Origin: Streptomyces sp. NBC_01233
GTDB lineage: Bacteria; Actinomycetota; Actinomycetes; Streptomycetales; Streptomycetaceae
Direction of reading: 5' to 3'
DNA length: 64,000 nucleotides
Assembly: GCF_035989305.1 (NCBI RefSeq)
Contig: NZ_CP108514.1
Coordinates: 6,118,501 to 6,182,500, forward strand
The notes under the pieces: generated by a model
Seen by the model: only the letters and a program-made list of their open reading frames with translations
Databases searched by the model: none
What the model was told of the DNA's origin: nothing
In this document: piece by piece, positions 61,467-64,000 of the stretch
How the letters are laid out: each line of letters starts with the position of its first letter
How positions within the stretch are numbered: the stretch's first letter is position 1
Made by a program: the position numbers and the translations under genes

Positions 61467-61507
61467 CCGGCAGGATTCGAAGCTGCGCACACGGCTCCGG
61501 AGGCCGG
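61462..61507 (-). tRNA. Decayed 3' half of tRNA-Arg (CCG), probable attachment-site scar
   Basis: Read on the minus strand it has the anticodon loop CTCCGGA (anticodon CCG) with GCCGT on its 3' side, the variable loop, T-arm GCAGC-TTCGAAT-CCTGC and acceptor CGGGGGC. The D-arm and 5' acceptor strand are missing: upstream is unrelated sequence ending AAATATCTGGGTGCGG. One T-stem pair is broken (C where G is expected). This is not a functional tRNA. The 3' half beside its terminator is what remains at one end when an element integrates into a tRNA gene. Confidence 0.75.
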
Positions 61508-61538
61508 ACCGCACCCAGATATTTGCCCAGGTTAGACG

Positions 61539-63060
61539 CAATACCAGTGACTTAAGGATCTCGGCTGGTAGGGTGTTGGCCAGGAGGTGTCTGGATGCCA
61601 CGCCCTGGACAGGTCAAGCCGGAGACGGACGAGCGGTTGTCGGATCGGATCGCGATCGGACTGCTGACGCGGACGTTCCCGCCGGAGCTGGTGGACCGGG
61701 TCGTGGAGGAATCCGGGAAGGCCGGGCAGCGCAACCGGCTGCTGCCTCCACGGGTGGTCGTCTACTTCGTGCTGGCGATGTGCTTGTTCTCCGGTCAGGG
61801 CTACGAAGAGGTCGCACGGCTGCTCACTCAGGGTCTGGCCTGGGCCAAGCACTGGTCGGGTTCGTGGCAGGTGCCTACGCCCGGTGCGGTTTCCCGGGCC
61901 CGGGCCAGGCTCGGGCCCGAGCCGCTCAAGGCTCTCTTCGAGCAGTCCGCCGGGCCTGTGGCGACCGAGTCCACTCCCGGTGCGTGGTACGGGTGTTGGC
62001 GTCTGATGGCGGTCGACGGGACCACGTTCGACGTGCCGGACAGTGAGGAGAACGACGCCCGGTTCGGTCGTCCCGCCACCCACCGGGGCGAGCGGACCGC
62101 GTTCCCGCAGGTGCGGGTGGTGGCGCTGGCGGAGTGCGGCACGCACGCCATCACCCGCGCGGCTCTGGGGCCGTTCACCACCGCGGAGTCCGTGATCGCG
62201 CGGGAGCTGTTCGACGCCCTTGGACCGGATGACCTGCTGATGGCCGACCGGGGCTTCGCCGGGCTGGAGCAGTGGCGAGCGGCATCGGCCGGCGGTGCGG
62301 ACCTGCTCTGGCGCATCAAGTCCAACGCCGTCCTGCCCGTGCGGCGCGAGCTCCCCGACGGGTCCTACCTCTCCGACATCGTGGCGGCCAAGGACCACCG
62401 CAAACGCACCGATCCCACCGTGGTGCGGGTCATCGAGTACACCCTGGACGACCCCGGACGCCCGCAGCACGACGCCCCGTACCGGCTGATCACCACCATC
62501 CTCGACCACGAAGCCGCACCCGCGGCGGAGTTGGCGGCCCTCTACAACGAGCGATGGGAGATCGAGACCACACTGGACGAGCTGAAGACCCACCAACGCG
62601 GCCCCGCCCAGGTCCTGCGCTCCCGATCGCCCGACGGCGTCGAACAGGAGGTCTGGGCCCACCTCCTCGTCCATCACGCGATCCGCCAGCTCATGCACAC
62701 CGCCGCCCGGGACACCGACACCGATACCGACCGGCTTTCCTTCACCCGCACCCTCCGCCTCGCCCGACGCCAGGTCACCGCGCAGGCGGCCTTTTCCCCC
62801 TGACCGCCTGGCCACAGCCCTCACCGACGGGATACGAGAGATAGCCCGTCACCTCCTGCCACCGCGACGACAGCGGTCGAACGCCCGCGTCGTCAAACGC
62901 AAGATGTCCAACTTCGGCGTCAAGCGCACCGCACACCGGCTCTGGCCACAGCCGACACTCGACCCAGCCCGAGCCGTGGCCATCGCCCCACACCACAAAA
63001 CGGCCCCGACCAACCCACCGAAGACCCCAGGCACCCCGGACCCTTAAATCACTGGTATTG
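61539..63060 (+). mobile_element. IS4-family insertion sequence, 1522 bp
   Basis: Terminal inverted repeats of 19 bp with one mismatch: CAATACCAGTGACTTAAGG (61539-61557) and the complement of CCTTAAATCACTGGTATTG (63042-63060). A 10-bp target duplication AGGTTAGACG flanks it (61529-61538 and 63061-63070). It carries one transposase gene with DDE residues and an IS4-type C-terminus. Length, repeat and duplication sizes fit the IS4 family. The exact duplication shows it transposed into this spot and has not been rearranged since. Confidence 0.93.
61595..63047 (+). pseudogene. IS4-family transposase, frameshifted near the C-terminus
   Basis: The first frame runs 61595-62803 (402 aa) with an N-terminal domain (Nterm_IS4-like: LLTRTFPPELVDRVVEESG in outline), catalytic Asp in LMAVDGTTFD, Asp in LLMADRGFAG, and YNERWEIETTLDELK containing the catalytic Glu. 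It stops early at QAAFSP. In the +1 frame the protein resumes as PPDRLATALTDGIRE and contains VVKRKMSNFGVKR, the conserved IS4 C-terminal tail, to TAA 63045-63047. Removing one T from the TTTT at 62788-62791 restores an intact protein of about 483 aa. Thus a single-base insertion (or sequencing error) separates the frames. Confidence 0.85.
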
Positions 63061-63153
63061 AGGTTAGACGCGTAGTTGATGAGTTGTCAGGCTTGCCGTC
63101 CCATGCATGCCCCACGACTTGGAAATGTGCTGTATGTCCTGCAATGTGCAGTG

Positions 63154-63228
63154 TCAGACCTTGATGACGGCGATCCGGCCGCCGCACAGCGCGGTGAGGT
63201 CGTCCGGGTCGGAGGTGAGCGCGGTGAC
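63154..63228 (-). pseudogene. 3' remnant of a PIN-domain (VapC-like) toxin
   Basis: The final 24 residues, VTALTSDPDDLTALCGGRIAVIKV, match the usual end of PIN-domain toxins (a TSDPxDL strand-helix followed by a beta strand ending in I-x-V). The upstream in-frame sequence is Pro/Arg-rich and not PIN-like, so only the 3' end survives. Confidence 0.55.
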
Positions 63229-63582
63229 GGGGCCGGGTGAGGTGAGAGCTGGGGTGCACCCTGCGAAGGGTGCGTCTACGGCCGGAAAGAAGTCCTGAAC
63301 AAGAAGATCGAGCGGGAGCGGGGGTGGGGGCACTCGGGACATGGGAACAGGGAAGACCGCCGGGCGGGGGCGAACGGCTGTTCTGTAGGAGTCGCTGCTC
63401 GAACACTCTGCGTCACTGGCGTCCGGGGCGGGCTGTCCGAGCTCCCGGGGGCGACTCCTCGGCGGCGCTCGTGGGCGAGCGTGGGCCCCAGTGGCTGAGG
63501 CCCCGGCGCGCGATGGCTTCCCCGCCGTCCCCGCGCCGCCGATGTGGACGTCAGAAGTGAGCAAGCGAGCTAACGTCTAAGT

Positions 63583-63622
63583 AAGATTCAATCTACGTAA
63601 TATCGAATCTATGTTTTATAGA
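63583..63622 (+). promoter_or_regulatory. AT-rich promoter/operator candidate of the ATPase gene
   Basis: AGATTC (63584-63589) and GAATCT (63605-63610) form inverted arms, followed by TCTAT-GTTTT-ATAGA, a second small palindrome. The base composition is unlike the rest of the window. The ATPase start lies 20 bp further on. Confidence 0.45.
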
Positions 63623-63641
63623 TGCTGGGGATGGGGCGCTG

Positions 63642-64000
63642 ATGGAGTTCAAGGGCAGGTCTGCTGATCTGGATCAGCTGGCTCGGCAGCTGGGCCTGGT
63701 GGTCGGCGGTACGGGCGCCACCCGTGGTCAGGCTGTGATCGTGACGGGGCGGCGCCGGGTGGGCAAGTCTCGTCTGGTCCAGGAGTTCTGCGACCGTTCC
63801 GGGCTTCCGTACGTGGTCTTCCAGGCGACCCGGGGACGCAACGCCGTGGCCGAGCGGGCGGACTTCGCCGCGACGCTGGCGCATTCCCCTCTTCCCGGGG
63901 CTGAGCTGGTGGCCGGGCTGCAGGCCGCCGACTGGAACCAGGCACTGCGTTCCCTCGCAGTCGCGATTCCGGACGATGCACCGAGCATTGCGGTGGTCGA
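63642..64000 (+). CDS. Archaeal-type (STAND) ATPase, 3' end beyond the window
   Basis: The first 119 residues of an ATP-binding protein of the archaeal ATPase/DUF234 group: MEFKGRSADLDQLARQL, then P-loop VIVTGRRRVGKSRLVQEFC (Walker A GRRRVGKS near residues 36-43) and LPYVVFQATRG. Such ATPases are common on actinobacterial mobile elements, and several carry a C-terminal DUF234 or nuclease-like domain; that part is outside the window. The ATG at 63642 follows GGGGATGGGGCGCTG. It is preceded by an AT-rich promoter region and lies on the element side of the tRNA scar. Confidence 0.82.
   Translation, partial: MEFKGRSADLDQLARQLGLVVGGTGATRGQAVIVTGRRRVGKSRLVQEFCDRSGLPYVVFQATRGRNAVAERADFAATLAHSPLPGAELVAGLQAADWNQALRSLAVAIPDDAPSIAVV

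Larger units (their letters stand above)
63061..63641. other. 581-bp region right of the IS without an intact gene
   Basis: After the target duplication there is no full gene. On the minus strand a short piece reads GHAWDGKPDNSSTTRLTS across 63060-63115, possibly the end of a gene cut by the IS, and a PIN-like C-terminus follows at 63154-63228. The middle (63290-63570) has only weak, short open frames. The last 60 bases (63570-63630) are markedly AT-rich and hold the promoter of the ATPase gene. Confidence 0.55.

Noticed and set aside
61462..61507. A functional tRNA-Arg gene
   Set aside because: No D-arm or 5' acceptor strand is present and one T-stem pair is broken, so it is only a 3' fragment.

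Overview
The window is high-GC actinobacterial chromosome, almost certainly Streptomyces. Evidence: strong third-position GC, GTG starts, ATGA/GTGA translational overlaps, a SodX/Ni-SOD pair, a multifunctional 2-oxoglutarate dehydrogenase with fused E1/E2 domains, a four-gene conservon, and rare TTA leucine codons in only two of the genes I checked. Positions 1 to about 57.6 kb are ordinary, dense, collinear chromosome. From about 57.9 kb to the right edge the sequence becomes accessory: an AAA ATPase that looks prematurely stopped, gene fragments, a tRNA-Arg 3' scar, an IS4-family element and the start of another ATPase.

Layout. 1-1.7 kb: CGNR zinc-finger protein, sodX, sodN, DUF6104. 1.8-14.7 kb: a seven-gene block that I regard as the most interesting system here. 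A trypsin-VMAP peptidase, a MoxR AAA+ ATPase and a vWA/TPR protein (SAV_2336 type) run directly into an FxSxx-COOH-type RiPP cassette: a 64-aa precursor, radical SAM/SPASM maturase, HExxH peptide beta-hydroxylase and a TIR-NB-TPR protein. The precursor ends in a Tyr-Asp-Ser variant of the motif, and the maturase gene carries a TTA codon. 14.8-20.9 kb: kgd and an OmpR-type two-component system. 21-28.4 kb: GH3 glycosidase/TetR, lipoprotein, GT-C glycosyltransferase, rhodanese, an orphan Esx (WXG100) pair and a DUF4097 lipoprotein. 28.5-32.4 kb: lon behind a HAIR-type operator, MarR and PP2C-like proteins.

32.8-39 kb: conservon cvnABCD, followed by a styrene-monooxygenase-like flavoprotein. CvnA ends in a 45-bp tandem repeat array. 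39-45.3 kb: NlpC/P60 hydrolase, small membrane/SHOCT/DUF6325 genes, and an FtsW/RodA-PBP pair with a probable leaderless promoter. 45.3-48.6 kb: two divergent diiron proteins, TetR, a small conserved protein. 48.5-49.05 kb: a repeat-rich spacer with a 95-bp duplication and a 47-bp VNTR apparently derived from the 3' end of the adjacent kinase gene. 49-52.8 kb: histidine kinase plus lipoprotein without a response regulator, a secreted protein and a NERD-like protein. 52.9-55.9 kb: NHEJ module with ku divergent from split polymerase and ligase genes. 56-57.6 kb: DUF6479 and XdhC.

57.9-64 kb: AAA ATPase with an internal TAG, then beta-helix and other fragments, a hypothetical coiled-coil membrane protein, the decayed 3' half of a tRNA-Arg(CCG) next to terminator hairpins, and a complete 1522-bp IS4-family element with 19-bp inverted repeats and a 10-bp target duplication. 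Its transposase is frameshifted. A PIN-toxin-like 3' remnant and the start of an archaeal-type ATPase follow. The layout fits one edge of an integrated, partly decayed element whose other end would lie to the right of the window.
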